This document shows positions 8,711 to 16,905 of a stretch of 64,000 bases of DNA, piece after piece. The DNA lies in NCBI RefSeq assembly GCF_019204045.1, contig NZ_JAGSPC010000001.1, forward strand, positions 620,001 through 684,000. Direction: 5' to 3'. Each line of letters starts with the position of its first letter. The stretch's first letter is position 1. A program made the position numbers and the translations under genes. The notes under the pieces were generated by a model. The model ran no database searches and was not told the DNA's origin. It saw only the letters and a program-made list of their open reading frames with translations. The DNA comes from Erythrobacter crassostreae. Lineage in GTDB: Bacteria; Pseudomonadota; Alphaproteobacteria; Sphingomonadales; Sphingomonadaceae.

Positions 8711-9099
8711 TTCAAAACCGCAAAATTCGTGATCATCTTCCGGATCTGTAGGTCAAGACCTGCTGGTAGATCAGCCTCCAACGTTTCCCGGCGCATATCT
8801 ACACTGTCGGCAATCATCACCCGCTTCATCGCCCAGCTGGGACATGCTCGGCTTTCAATTTCCTTATGCTCAAGCATGGAAATTCCTGTGTGACGCGGAT
8901 CATGGGTGATCCTAACCATCAGAGGTGTAAGTTCGACCTCCTCACCCTCAAGCAATTGCAGGAAATTGCGCCCGTTATAGAGCAGCAATCCGGTGATGCC
9001 GTTGGCTGGGTTATTACGTGTGCTGCTTTCGAGGATCGATTCCACCTCTCTGCGGGAGAGGCTCGGTGCGGTGCTGATGTAAAGATATTGGCTAAGCAT
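8707..9099 (-). CDS. BLUF-domain blue-light photoreceptor
   Basis: BLUF domains bind FAD and sense blue light. The 130-residue protein is a BLUF domain with a short C-terminal extension. The key residues of the photocycle are present: Tyr7 in the first strand (QYLYIS), Asn30 before the NGITG turn (33-37), Gln48 in FLQLLEG, and Trp89 followed by Met91 in the fifth strand region. There is no attached output domain, so it would act through a partner protein, as PixD-like short BLUF proteins do. It is convergent with the NTF2-like gene and lies downstream of rho, but the terminator at 9150-9188 separates them. Confidence 0.92.
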   Translation of the reverse strand: MLSQYLYISTAPSLSRREVESILESSTRNNPANGITGLLLYNGRNFLQLLEGEEVELTPLMVRITHDPRHTGISMLEHKEIESRACPSWAMKRVMIADSVDMRRETLEADLPAGLDLQIRKMITNFAVLN

Positions 9100-9149
9100 T
9101 TGTCCGGTTGCTTAGACCTGCGAGACCCGATTGCCAATCACATCGATCA

Positions 9150-9188
9150 AAAATAGGCCCGCCCCTGACAATGTCACGAGGCGGGCCT
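9150..9188 (-). terminator. Intrinsic terminator of rho
   Basis: On the minus strand a 9-bp GC-rich stem (9180-9188 with 9155-9163), extended by an inner TGAC/GTCA pairing, is followed by ATTTTTGATC. It lies 29 bases after the rho stop codon, between rho and the BLUF gene, and should end the rho transcript. Confidence 0.88.
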
Positions 9189-9216
9189 GCTTTTGACGAG
9201 AAGCGGTCTAATCGGG

Positions 9217-10482
9217 TTACTGGTTCATCGTGTCGAAGAAATCTTCGTTGGTCTTGGAATCCTTCATCTTGTCGAGCAAGAATTCCATGGCGTCGATCGT
9301 ACCCATCTGCATTAGGATACGGCGCAACACCCACATCTTTGAAAGCTTGTCCTTCTCGACAAGCAGCTCTTCCTTGCGCGTGCCGGATTTGCCGACGTCC
9401 AAAGCCGGGAAGATACGTTTGTCAGCAACCTTGCGATCCAGAACGATTTCCGAGTTACCGGTGCCCTTGAATTCTTCAAAGATCACTTCGTCCATACGGC
9501 TGCCAGTATCGATCAGTGCGGTCGCGATAATGGAGAGTGAGCCACCCTCTTCAATGTTACGCGCAGCGCCAAAGAAACGTTTTGGGCGTTGCAACGCGTT
9601 GGCATCCACACCGCCGGTCAGGACTTTACCCGAGCTTGGAACGACAGTGTTGTAAGCTCGGCCAAGACGCGTAATCGAATCTAGCAAGATGACTACATCA
9701 TTCTTGTGTTCGACCAGACGCTTCGCCTTTTCAATAACCATTTCAGCAACTTGGACGTGCCGGTTTGCAGGCTCGTCAAAGGTAGAGGAGATTACCTCGC
9801 CCTTCACGCTGCGCTGCATGTCCGTGACTTCCTCGGGCCGCTCATCAACGAGCAGAACCAGCAGGAACACCTCCGGATGGTTGTCTGTGATTGCCTTAGC
9901 AATATTCTGAAGCAGAACGGTTTTACCGGTACGCGGCGGCGCAACAATCAAAGCACGCTGGCCTTTGCCCTGCGGTGAAATGATATCAATTACGCGCGCG
10001 GATTTATCGACCACGGTCGGATCGAGCGTATCGAGCGACAGCTTTTGATCTGGATAGAGCGGTGTAAGGTTATCAAAGTTGGTGCGCATGCGGACTTGCG
10101 CTGGATCTTCGAAATTGACCGTAGTGAGGCCTGTGAGAGCAAAATAGCGCTCGCCTTCTTTGGGAGCGCGAATTTCACCCTCAACCGTATCGCCGGTGCG
10201 CAGACCCCATTTGCGGATCTGATTGGGCGAGACGTAGATATCGCCGGGTCCAGCGAGATAGTTCGCATCGGGCGAACGAAGGAAACCAAAGCCATCTTGC
10301 AGCACTTCGATTGTGCCGATGCCCATGATTTTTTCTTCGTATTCTTCGTCTTCGGCGAGTTCACGCAGGATGCTGAACAGCAAATCCTGGCGGCGCATTG
10401 TTGACGCGCCTTCTACACCGAGTTCTTCGGCCATCTGAACAAGTTCGGCCGGGGTTTTTTGTTTTAGGTCTTTAAGATGCAT
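9217..10482 (-). CDS. rho: Transcription termination factor Rho
   Basis: Rho is the hexameric RNA helicase that ends transcription at Rho-dependent sites. The 421-residue protein has the N-terminal helical and cold-shock RNA-binding domain ([24 protein letters not shown]), the Walker A RTGKTVLL (about 182-189), Walker [15 protein letters not shown], and the Q/R loop region [20 protein letters not shown]. All are canonical. The gene follows hemJ on the same strand, separated by 180 bases that contain two hairpins, as discussed for the leader. Rho in this position next to hemJ/hemE is typical of the alphaproteobacterial origin region. Confidence 0.97.
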   Translation of the reverse strand: MHLKDLKQKTPAELVQMAEELGVEGASTMRRQDLLFSILRELAEDEEYEEKIMGIGTIEVLQDGFGFLRSPDANYLAGPGDIYVSPNQIRKWGLRTGDTVEGEIRAPKEGERYFALTGLTTVNFEDPAQVRMRTNFDNLTPLYPDQKLSLDTLDPTVVDKSARVIDIISPQGKGQRALIVAPPRTGKTVLLQNIAKAITDNHPEVFLLVLLVDERPEEVTDMQRSVKGEVISSTFDEPANRHVQVAEMVIEKAKRLVEHKNDVVILLDSITRLGRAYNTVVPSSGKVLTGGVDANALQRPKRFFGAARNIEEGGSLSIIATALIDTGSRMDEVIFEEFKGTGNSEIVLDRKVADKRIFPALDVGKSGTRKEELLVEKDKLSKMWVLRRILMQMGTIDAMEFLLDKMKDSKTNEDFFDTMNQ

Positions 10483-10526
10483 TGAAAGTTATTTCCAAAA
10501 ATCAGTGGATTGGCCGGATTGTCAGT

Positions 10527-10559
10527 GCCTCTTGATAAAGAGGCGCCTTTTGAGAAGGC
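10527..10559 (-). promoter_or_regulatory. Paired hairpins in the rho leader
   Basis: Upstream of rho are two adjacent stem-loops: a 7-bp stem GCCTCTT/AAGAGGC around four bases (10527-10544) and a 5-bp stem (10545-10549 with 10555-10559). Neither is followed by a U-run on the minus strand. rho is known to be autoregulated in its leader in several bacteria, so these may take part, but they could equally be the end of the hemJ transcript. Confidence 0.4.
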
Positions 10560-10662
10560 ATGGGCTTGGAGAAAGCAGACAGGACAGTGCAGAGTTGCGC
10601 TGTCCGAACCGGTTGAGGATTACGAACTAGAACGGGCGCGGCGCACGGTCAACTCGGCATTT

Positions 10663-11106
10663 CTAAAATGGCTTCAGATAAACCAGCGCGACAATCAGAA
10701 CGAGCAAAAACCCAGGCACTTCGCCAATCATTCTCAAGCGCTTTTCGCTCAATGGACGCTGACCGCGTGCCATTTTCTTTGTCTGAGCGACAAGCCAGCC
10801 ATGATATCCGGTCAAGGCCAGCACGAGCGCCAGTTTTGCATGCAGCCAACCTTGCGAGAACGCTCCAATTGAATAGGCAATCGTCAGGCCAAGGACCCAA
10901 ACAATGATCAAGCTGGGCGACAGGATAATCTTGCGCAATTTACCCATCCGCACGGCCCATTTGGCCTCACCGGCAGACCCAGGTTCGTGGTCGAGCATGT
11001 AGATGCACTGGCGAGGCAGCATGAACAGCCCGGCGAGCCAAAAAACCATAAAGATCACATGGCCAATCTTGAGCCACGGATAAATCGATAAAAGAAAATC
11101 CTGCAT
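10663..11106 (-). CDS. hemJ: Protoporphyrinogen IX oxidase HemJ
   Basis: HemJ is the membrane protoporphyrinogen oxidase of many bacteria that lack HemG and HemY; it makes protoporphyrin IX for haem. The 147-residue protein has four hydrophobic segments. The first contains the HemJ pattern WLKIGHVIFMVFWLAGLFMLPR, with the histidine thought to bind haem, and a C-terminal helix ends in ALVYLKPF. It sits 10 bases after hemE, the decarboxylase two steps earlier in the same pathway, which supports the assignment over a copper-export CopD protein. Confidence 0.9.
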   Translation of the reverse strand: MQDFLLSIYPWLKIGHVIFMVFWLAGLFMLPRQCIYMLDHEPGSAGEAKWAVRMGKLRKIILSPSLIIVWVLGLTIAYSIGAFSQGWLHAKLALVLALTGYHGWLVAQTKKMARGQRPLSEKRLRMIGEVPGFLLVLIVALVYLKPF

Positions 11107-11115
11107 TCGCTGGCC

Positions 11116-12135
11116 TTAACGGCCCCTTAGAGCTGCAAGCAACTCTTCGACATGCTCGATCGGCGTAAATTGCCCGATCCCGTGACCGAGATTGAAAATG
11201 TGGGGTCGGTCTTCGAACGCGTCGATAATTGTACCCACACGCTTGTTCAACTCAGGACCGCCTGCTTCGAGCAAGAGCGGGTCAAAATTGCCCTGAACTG
11301 GCATACCGTCCGGCAAACTTGCATGCGCCCACGCCGGATCGAGCGTCTCATCAAGGCCAACTGCATCAACACCTGTTTCGCGCGCATAGGCGGGCAGTTT
11401 TGCCCCTGCGCCCTTCGGAAAGCCAATTACGGGCGTATCAGGGTGCGTTTCCTTGATCGCGGCCGTGATTGTCGCATTCGGAGCCACAACCCATCGCTCA
11501 AACTCGTCAGGCGCGAGGCTACCAGCCCAGCTATCGAACAATTGCACGGCTTCTGCGCCAGCATCGATCTGTCCGCGCAGATATTCTACGGAAACCTCGA
11601 TAATCGCATCGCAGATTGCCTGCATACGTGCAGGATCACGGTAAGCCATCAAGCGCGCTGGTTCCTGGTTCTTGGAACCTTGTCCTGCAATCATATAGGT
11701 CGCGACTGTCCAGGGAGATCCTGCAAAGCCCAGCATTGTTACCTGATCCGAAATTTGCTTTCGGGTTAGGCGAACGGTCTCATACACCGGATCAAAGCGC
11801 TCTTTCGCTTCGGTGAATTCAGACAATTCCACATCGCGCAAAGTCGGGCTGAGATGTGGTCCCTCGCCAGCGAGAAACTCAAGTCCCTGTCCCATCGCAT
11901 GCGGGACAATCAGAATATCGGAAAACAGAATTGCACCATCAAAGCCAAACCGTCGGATAGGCTGCACGGTGACTTCGGCAGCAGCCTCGCTGTCATAAAC
12001 AAGCTCTAGAAAGCCGCCCTTTTCAGCGCGAAGTTCGCGATACTCGGGAAGGTAGCGACCGGCCTGACGCATGAGCCAGACCGGAGCGATATCTTGTTTG
12101 TTGCCTTTGAGTGTTTCGAGCAATGGGCCCGGCAT
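11116..12135 (-). CDS. hemE: Uroporphyrinogen decarboxylase HemE
   Basis: HemE converts uroporphyrinogen III to coproporphyrinogen III in the cytoplasm. The ATG at 12135 is chosen because AGAGGA lies eight bases upstream; the open frame extends six codons further to a TTG but that would place the ribosome site inside the gene. The 339-residue protein has the N-terminal signature PVWLMRQAGRYLPEYRELR, the FSDILIVPHAMG strand with an active-site aspartate, and GFPKGAG. It is the left neighbour of the putative origin, as in Caulobacter. Confidence 0.96.
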   Translation of the reverse strand: MPGPLLETLKGNKQDIAPVWLMRQAGRYLPEYRELRAEKGGFLELVYDSEAAAEVTVQPIRRFGFDGAILFSDILIVPHAMGQGLEFLAGEGPHLSPTLRDVELSEFTEAKERFDPVYETVRLTRKQISDQVTMLGFAGSPWTVATYMIAGQGSKNQEPARLMAYRDPARMQAICDAIIEVSVEYLRGQIDAGAEAVQLFDSWAGSLAPDEFERWVVAPNATITAAIKETHPDTPVIGFPKGAGAKLPAYARETGVDAVGLDETLDPAWAHASLPDGMPVQGNFDPLLLEAGGPELNKRVGTIIDAFEDRPHIFNLGHGIGQFTPIEHVEELLAALRGR

Positions 12136-12143
12136 AGGTGTTC

Positions 12144-12175
12144 CTCTAATCAAATATAATATTATTTATAAAAGG
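12144..12175. other. AT-rich tract, likely DNA-unwinding element
   Basis: This stretch is almost all A and T (for example AATATAATATTATTTATAAA) in a GC-rich genome. It lies at the hemE edge of the putative origin, where an unwinding element is expected. It may also contain the hemE promoter. Confidence 0.55.
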
Positions 12176-12194
12176 ATGGTGAGTCTGTTGGCCC

Positions 12195-12203
12195 TGTGGA
12201 TAC
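12195..12203 (-). other. DnaA-box-like 9-mer
   Basis: GTATCCACA on the minus strand differs from TTATCCACA at the first base only. It lies about 20 bases from the AT-rich tract. Confidence 0.55.
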
Positions 12204-12427
12204 TGGGAATTACCGGTAACTGCCCGATTTCTCCCAACGTGAACACCCCCATTTGCGAATGCGAATCTGGATGTTTGCGTGGTCAAGCCAATTCTATCCA
12301 CGCTCTCCCCAGCCTGTTCACAAACTCTATCCCGTGTCGACAAACCGTCCGACAAATTCAAGGGTTGCGAGGATGAAATTTCCTCCCATGCTTGTCGACC
12401 GTTCTTTGCCGTGGTTTATGCCCTTGT

Positions 12428-12436
12428 CTATCCACA
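12428..12436 (+). other. DnaA-box-like 9-mer
   Basis: CTATCCACA differs from TTATCCACA at the first base only. It lies 28 bases before the start codon of the DUF299 gene, so DnaA binding could also affect that gene. Confidence 0.55.
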
Positions 12437-12463
12437 AGCCCGAAAGCATCCTGCACTCCGATC

Positions 12464-13309
12464 ATGAACAGACTGAACCTGCATCTCGTTTCGGATTCCA
12501 CCGGCGAAACGCTGGAAATGATCGCGAAAGCGGCGCTTGCTCAGTTTGATGATCCCGAAGTGAGTCGCCATTTCTGGCCAATGGTCCGTTCACGTCAACA
12601 TCTGGACAGGATTGTCCCCGATCTTGCCGACAATCCGGGCTTGGTGCTCTTCACACTTGTGAACCCTGACACGCGCGAGCGGCTCGAGGAGCATTGCCGA
12701 CATCTCGGGCTTCCTGCTGTCCCCGTGCTTGATCAGGTTACAGCAGCGCTGGAGGCGCAGTTGGGTCAAGAGGCGCATGGCAGGCCGGGCCGCCAACACT
12801 TGATGGATGAAGACTATTTCAAGCGTGTCGATGCAATCCAGTTCACGATCGCGCATGATGATGGTGTCGGGCACGAAAATTGGGAAGAAGCTGACATTGT
12901 TCTGGCCGGGGTTTCGCGCAGTTCAAAGACGCCGACGAGTATCTATCTGGCCAATCGCGGGTATAAAACGGCCAACATTCCAATTGTCGTCGAAAGCCCC
13001 CCGCCAAAGTCACTCTTCCAACTGCGCCATCCGCTTGTTGTCGGCCTTACAACTGCGTCTGAGCGGCTCGTGCAGATTCGGCGCAACCGGTTGCTTTCGC
13101 TCAATGAGGGTACAGAGACATCTTATGTGGATGATGAGCGCGTCAAAGCCGAACTCCAATATGCGCGCCGTATGTTTGCAGACAATGGCTGGCCGGTTAT
13201 CGATGTAACGCGGCGGTCAATCGAAGAAAGCGCCGCTGCAATTATTCGGCTTGTCCAAGAACGCGAGCGCAAAGACCAGCAAGTCGACGGAGTTTCAAAG
13301 CCGATATGA
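12464..13309 (+). CDS. ppsR: Pyruvate, water/phosphate dikinase regulatory protein (DUF299)
   Basis: DUF299 proteins are bifunctional serine/threonine kinase and Pi-dependent pyrophosphorylases that switch PEP synthase or pyruvate phosphate dikinase off and on. The start at 12464 gives MNRLNLHLVSDSTGETL, the family's N-terminus; the open frame runs 24 codons further upstream into the origin with no similarity. The P-loop-like motif GVSRSSKTPTSIYLA and the conserved GY(K)xANIPIV follow. About 281 residues. It is the first gene of a coupled rightward block with maf, aroE and coaE (four-base overlaps), the right flank of the Caulobacter origin. Confidence 0.92.
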   Translation: MNRLNLHLVSDSTGETLEMIAKAALAQFDDPEVSRHFWPMVRSRQHLDRIVPDLADNPGLVLFTLVNPDTRERLEEHCRHLGLPAVPVLDQVTAALEAQLGQEAHGRPGRQHLMDEDYFKRVDAIQFTIAHDDGVGHENWEEADIVLAGVSRSSKTPTSIYLANRGYKTANIPIVVESPPPKSLFQLRHPLVVGLTTASERLVQIRRNRLLSLNEGTETSYVDDERVKAELQYARRMFADNGWPVIDVTRRSIEESAAAIIRLVQERERKDQQVDGVSKPI

Positions 13310-13908
13310 AAGCCGCCCCACCGCGCCTGATCCTTGCGTCAAAATCCGCATCGCGCCGCGCGATGCTTGATGCCGCAGGTGTTCCATATGAGGCGATCCC
13401 CGCTGATGTTGATGAACGCGCCATCGAAGCGGAGCTTTCTGGTGCCGCTTCAGCAGAGATTGCCGAAGCTCTAAGCGTGGCGAAGGCTGCTGCCCTGGCT
13501 CCGGCGCATCTGGATGCTTTCGTGCTCGGAAGTGATTCGCTGGTCGTTGTTGACGGACAACGTTTCGACAAACCGACATCGCGTGAAAACGCTGCGGAGC
13601 ACCTCAGATTTTTCTCTGGTAAGACGATTGAATTGCACAGCGCGGCGGCATTGGTTCGGGATGATACGTGCGAGTGGACCTATACAGACCTTGCGCGGCT
13701 TACCGTCAGAGATCTCTCGGATGAGTTTATTGAGCACTATTTGGAGCAGGAATGGCCCGCGGTCGGCTATACGGTCGGTGTTTTCCGGATCGAAGCGATG
13801 GGTGTGCAATTGTTTGGAGAGATTACAGGTGACCAGTTCACTGTTCTTGGAATGCCATTGCTTCCGGTCTTGGGCGCGCTCCGCGAGCATGGCGTGTTGC
13901 AGGCATGA
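13306..13908 (+). CDS. maf: Maf-family nucleotide pyrophosphatase
   Basis: Maf proteins hydrolyse non-canonical or modified nucleoside triphosphates (dTTP/UTP, m7GTP and similar). The 200-residue protein starts with the family signature LILASKSASRRAMLDAAGVPYE, followed by the acidic patch ADVDERAIEAE and the LGSDSLVVVDGQRFDKP motif that holds catalytic residues. It overlaps the preceding DUF299 gene and the following aroE by four bases each, so expression is coupled. The subfamily (YhdE-like or YceF-like) cannot be settled from sight. Confidence 0.92.
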   Translation: MKAAPPRLILASKSASRRAMLDAAGVPYEAIPADVDERAIEAELSGAASAEIAEALSVAKAAALAPAHLDAFVLGSDSLVVVDGQRFDKPTSRENAAEHLRFFSGKTIELHSAAALVRDDTCEWTYTDLARLTVRDLSDEFIEHYLEQEWPAVGYTVGVFRIEAMGVQLFGEITGDQFTVLGMPLLPVLGALREHGVLQA

Positions 13909-14762
13909 ATATGCCGTACGCCCATGTAATTGGTGATCCGATTGCCCAATCAAAATCGCCGCTTATCCACGGATTTTGGCTGGAAAAACTCGGCATCGCG
14001 GGCCGTTACAAAGCGCGCCATGTCGAGGATGGGGGCCTGCGCGATTATCTATCGAAATATCGTGAAGATGGCAGCTGGATTGGCTGCAATGTTACCATGC
14101 CGCACAAACAGAGCATAATTTCAGAGATCGACGCTCTTGATCCGGTCGCCGAAACGCTTGGTGCTGTGAACACCGTTGTTAGACATGAAAACGGTGTACT
14201 CAAAGGCTTCAACACCGACGCGGAAGGATTTCTCGAACCGCTTAAGCCGCTGCTTGAGGCAGAGCATCTGTTCCGCATGGCGCGGATAATCGGCACTGGC
14301 GGTGCAGCTCGGGCGATTATCGCCGCTTTGGCGGACAATGGCTTTACCCTTGTAGTCGCAGGACGCAATCCCAGCAAAGCGCGTGCCTTGCTTGATGAGT
14401 TAGCGCCGCGAGGCGAGCATCACGCGATTGACCTATCCTATTTTGCTGAGCCGACTGACTTTCCATTCGATGATCGCGACAGATGTCTCGACTTGGTTAT
14501 CAACGCATCGCCGCTGGGTATGGAAGGTAATCCACCGCTCGCCTTCGATTGGAGCCACGCACCGCCGGGCAGCATCGCCTATGACATTGTGACCAATCCA
14601 TTGGAAACACCGTTCCTGAGATCTGCCCGTGAAGCGGGCTGTCCGACGATTGGTGGTCTTGCCATGTTGATTGGTCAGGCGGCCGCCGCGTTTGAGAAGT
14701 TTTTCGGTGCCCAGCCCCCTCGCGAGTATGACGCAGAGTTGCAAGGGTTGCTCACCAAATGA
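13905..14762 (+). CDS. aroE: Shikimate dehydrogenase AroE
   Basis: AroE reduces 3-dehydroshikimate to shikimate with NADPH in aromatic amino acid synthesis. The 285-residue protein has the substrate-binding SKSPLIHGFWL motif, the NVTMPHK motif with the catalytic lysine, the AVNTVV strand, the nucleotide-binding GTGGAARAI motif and a C-terminal GLAMLIGQAAAAFE helix. Everything is at usual spacing. It overlaps maf and coaE by four bases each. Confidence 0.96.
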   Translation: MNMPYAHVIGDPIAQSKSPLIHGFWLEKLGIAGRYKARHVEDGGLRDYLSKYREDGSWIGCNVTMPHKQSIISEIDALDPVAETLGAVNTVVRHENGVLKGFNTDAEGFLEPLKPLLEAEHLFRMARIIGTGGAARAIIAALADNGFTLVVAGRNPSKARALLDELAPRGEHHAIDLSYFAEPTDFPFDDRDRCLDLVINASPLGMEGNPPLAFDWSHAPPGSIAYDIVTNPLETPFLRSAREAGCPTIGGLAMLIGQAAAAFEKFFGAQPPREYDAELQGLLTK

Positions 14763-15358
14763 CCCGACCTGTTATTATTGGTCTCACAGGTTCGATCGGC
14801 ATGGGCAAATCGACTGTAGCTTCGATGTTTCAGGCAGCGGGCATTCCCGTGTTTGACGCCGACGCCGAAGTGCGGGCGATGCAGGGGCCGGATGGAGAGC
14901 TGAACTCCGTTATCGAAAAGGCTTTCCCCGGCAGCACCGGTCCAAATGGTGTGGACCGCGACGCGCTAGGAAAACTGGTCTTCGGCGATAAAGAAGCGCT
15001 GGAGCGGCTGGAGGATATTGTGCATCCAGCGGTAGGCAAAAAGCGCATGCAATTTCTGAGCGACAACGCGGATGCGCCGATTATTGTGTTCGACATACCT
15101 CTTTTGTTTGAAGGTGGCGGCAACGAATCAGTCGATGTCGTAGTTGTGGTATCTGCTCCTGCAGAGGCCCAGCGTAAACGCGTTTTGGCTCGAGCCAACA
15201 TGACCAGCGAAAAGTTCGAGCATATTCTTACGCTTCAGGTGCCAGACGCCGAAAAGCGCGAACGTGCCGATTATGTCATTGATACTGGCACGACGCTTAA
15301 TGAGACACGGGCGCAGGTGGAGGCTCTTCTCGAAACAATCACGGTGAAGCGGGATTAA
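14759..15358 (+). CDS. coaE: Dephospho-CoA kinase CoaE
   Basis: CoaE phosphorylates dephospho-CoA in the last step of coenzyme A synthesis. The 199-residue protein opens with the P-loop GLTGSIGMGKSTVASMF, then has the FDADAEVRAMQ substrate site, the DIPLLFEGG motif, and a lid with QRKRVLARANM. It is the last gene of the overlapping maf-aroE-coaE block; dnaQ follows after 62 bases. Confidence 0.96.
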   Translation: MTRPVIIGLTGSIGMGKSTVASMFQAAGIPVFDADAEVRAMQGPDGELNSVIEKAFPGSTGPNGVDRDALGKLVFGDKEALERLEDIVHPAVGKKRMQFLSDNADAPIIVFDIPLLFEGGGNESVDVVVVVSAPAEAQRKRVLARANMTSEKFEHILTLQVPDAEKRERADYVIDTGTTLNETRAQVEALLETITVKRD

Positions 15359-15420
15359 GCTCCGATCTGGAGACATCAGACCCCTTGCGCTTCGCTGAAC
15401 TTGGGTGAATAACATTCCCA

Positions 15421-16128
15421 ATGCGTGAGATTGTTTTCGACACCGAGACCACCGGCCTAGACCCCAAGACAGGGGACCGAATGGTTGAAATTGGTTGTGT
15501 TGAAATGGTTGGTCGGGTCGAGACGGGCAACACCTATCACGCTTATTATAACCCGCAACGTGACATGCCATCCGCTGCCGAAGCGGTGCACGGCCTTTCG
15601 ATCTCGTTTTTGGAAACGAAGCCGAAATTCTCCGAAACAGCGGATGAATTGCTGGAATTCCTCGGCGATGCGCCGCTCGTTGCGCACAATGCGGGGTTTG
15701 ACTTCGGATTTCTCAATTCCGAGCTGGAGAAGATCGGCCGGGAGCCGATTTCGCTCGACCGGATGGTCGATACCGTGGCCATTGCCCGGAAACGCCATCC
15801 CGGCGCGAAACTCTCTCTCGATGCACTTTGCTCGCGCTATGGGATTGATCGCAGTCACCGAGTGAAGCACGGCGCGCTTCTCGATGCGGAATTGTTGGCG
15901 CAAGTCTATGTTGAGCTTAATGGCGGGCGCCAGATCGGGCTTGAACTGGCAGCCGACGCTGAGGTTGCGGCAAGCACTTCTGATACATCGAATTTTGCCA
16001 CGCCGGCTTTGCCGAAAAGGCCAGACAAGCCGCGCAGGGAACCGCGACCGCATATCGCTTCGGCCGAGGAGTTGGCGCGTCATCAGGAATTTGTGTCCGG
16101 GATCAAAGATGCGATCTGGGCTCGCTGA
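15421..16128 (+). CDS. dnaQ: DNA polymerase III epsilon subunit (3'-5' exonuclease)
   Basis: DnaQ is the proofreading subunit of the replicative polymerase. The 235-residue protein carries Exo I (VFDTETTGLDP, with the two catalytic acids), Exo II (HNAGFDFGFLNSEL) and Exo III epsilon-type (HRVKHGALLDAELLAQVY, with the His and Asp). The C-terminal 50 residues are low-complexity and basic, likely the flexible tail that contacts the polymerase alpha subunit. This gene follows coaE in the origin-right block, as in other Alphaproteobacteria. Confidence 0.95.
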   Translation: MREIVFDTETTGLDPKTGDRMVEIGCVEMVGRVETGNTYHAYYNPQRDMPSAAEAVHGLSISFLETKPKFSETADELLEFLGDAPLVAHNAGFDFGFLNSELEKIGREPISLDRMVDTVAIARKRHPGAKLSLDALCSRYGIDRSHRVKHGALLDAELLAQVYVELNGGRQIGLELAADAEVAASTSDTSNFATPALPKRPDKPRREPRPHIASAEELARHQEFVSGIKDAIWAR

Positions 16129-16143
16129 CCACCAAAGTGGTCA
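16126..16143. repeat. Perfect 7-bp inverted repeat at the dnaQ stop
   Basis: TGACCAC (16126-16132) and GTGGTCA (16137-16143) flank CAAA. The stop codon of dnaQ is the first half of the left arm. No U-run follows, so it is not a standard terminator; it could be an RNA-stabilising hairpin or an operator for the hibernation-factor gene 42 bases downstream. Confidence 0.35.
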
Positions 16144-16184
16144 GCTAGAACGAGTGTAACAACGAAAGAGGAGAGCGGGCGACG

Positions 16185-16748
16185 ATGGATATCCGGATAT
16201 CGGGCCACCAGGTGGAAACAGGCGCTGCTTTGCAGGAGCATGCATCGGATCGATTAAGCGGAATTGTCGAAAAATACTTCGACGGTGCGCTGTCCTCTCA
16301 TGTTACGTTTGGCAAAGCGCCCGCAGGAGCATTCCGCTGCGATATCATTACCCACGTCAACCACGGCACAATCCTCAAGGCGCAAGGCAGCGCGCATGAT
16401 GCGCATCAGGCGCTCGACAACACAGCCGCCAAGATTGAAAAGCAGTTGCGCCGGTATAAGCGTCGCCTGACCGACCGTCACGAACGTGCAAGCCAGGTGC
16501 GTGCCGAGGAAGAAGCGGCCTACACCATCTTTGCGGCGGATGAGCCAGAACAAGAAGTGGTCGCTGAAGCGCCGCCAATCATTGCGGAAACCAGCGTTGA
16601 TATTCCCACAGCCAGCGTTGCAGATGCCGTTATGATGCTGGATCTGCGCGATACCACAGCGCTGTTCTTCAAAAACGCTGGAACTGAGCGACACAATATG
16701 GTTTATCGCCGCGCCGATGGCTCGATCGGCTGGGTTGAGCCACGATAG
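16185..16748 (+). CDS. hpf: Ribosome hibernation promoting factor, long form
   Basis: Long HPF dimerises 70S ribosomes into inactive 100S particles during slow growth. The 187-residue protein has the N-terminal YfiA/S30AE domain (MDIRISGHQVETGAALQEHA to about residue 100, including the basic LRRYKRRLTDRH), a linker rich in Glu/Ala/Pro, and the C-terminal dimerisation domain with ALFFKNAGTERHNMVYRRADGSIGWVEP. The presence of this domain defines the long form. AGGAGAG precedes the start. ptsN follows, as it often does next to hpf in Proteobacteria. Confidence 0.94.
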   Translation: MDIRISGHQVETGAALQEHASDRLSGIVEKYFDGALSSHVTFGKAPAGAFRCDIITHVNHGTILKAQGSAHDAHQALDNTAAKIEKQLRRYKRRLTDRHERASQVRAEEEAAYTIFAADEPEQEVVAEAPPIIAETSVDIPTASVADAVMMLDLRDTTALFFKNAGTERHNMVYRRADGSIGWVEPR

Positions 16749-16758
16749 AGCCACAATT

Positions 16759-16847
16759 CTGTCGTTTGAGAAAGCGACAGGCCGCATAGATGGTCTAAAC
16801 CACGCTAAGCAGAAGAGGCGCCGCACCCCCGTTCGCGGCTTCTTCTC
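16759..16847 (+). promoter_or_regulatory. Two hairpins in the hpf-ptsN intergenic region
   Basis: The first is a 9-bp stem (16759-16767 with 16772-16780, one G-U pair) closed by a GAGA tetraloop, which is of the stable GNRA type. The second, around 16812-16847, pairs GAAGA and GCCGC with GCGGC and TCTTC across a small internal loop. Neither has a U-run. They may mark RNA processing or differential stability between hpf and ptsN. Confidence 0.4.
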
Positions 16848-16905
16848 GCAGCGTGTGGTACCTGCCCTCCGAATGGGCAAGCTAACTTGGGATTTTAAAC
16901 TCGCA

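Larger units (their letters stand above)
12136..12463. other. oriC: Putative chromosomal replication origin (oriC)
   Basis: This 328-base gap lies between divergent hemE and the DUF299 gene, exactly the flanks of the Caulobacter crescentus origin. It holds a very AT-rich tract (12144-12175) beside hemE and DnaA-box-like 9-mers: GTATCCACA on the minus strand (12195-12203), CTATCCACG (12294-12302) and CTATCCACA (12428-12436), each one or two bases from TTATCCACA. A TCCCCA hexamer like the Caulobacter W-boxes is at 12306-12311, and a perfect 10-bp palindrome TTACCGGTAA at 12210-12219. parAB and parS are 5-10 kb away and gene orientation switches across the gap. No CtrA TTAA-N7-TTAA pair is visible. 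The call rests on synteny plus motifs. Confidence 0.8.

Noticed and set aside
12392..12463. N-terminal extension of the DUF299 gene into the putative origin
   Set aside because: The extension is Cys/Pro-rich, unlike the family, and contains the DnaA-box-like sequence; the ATG at 12464 fits the family N-terminus.
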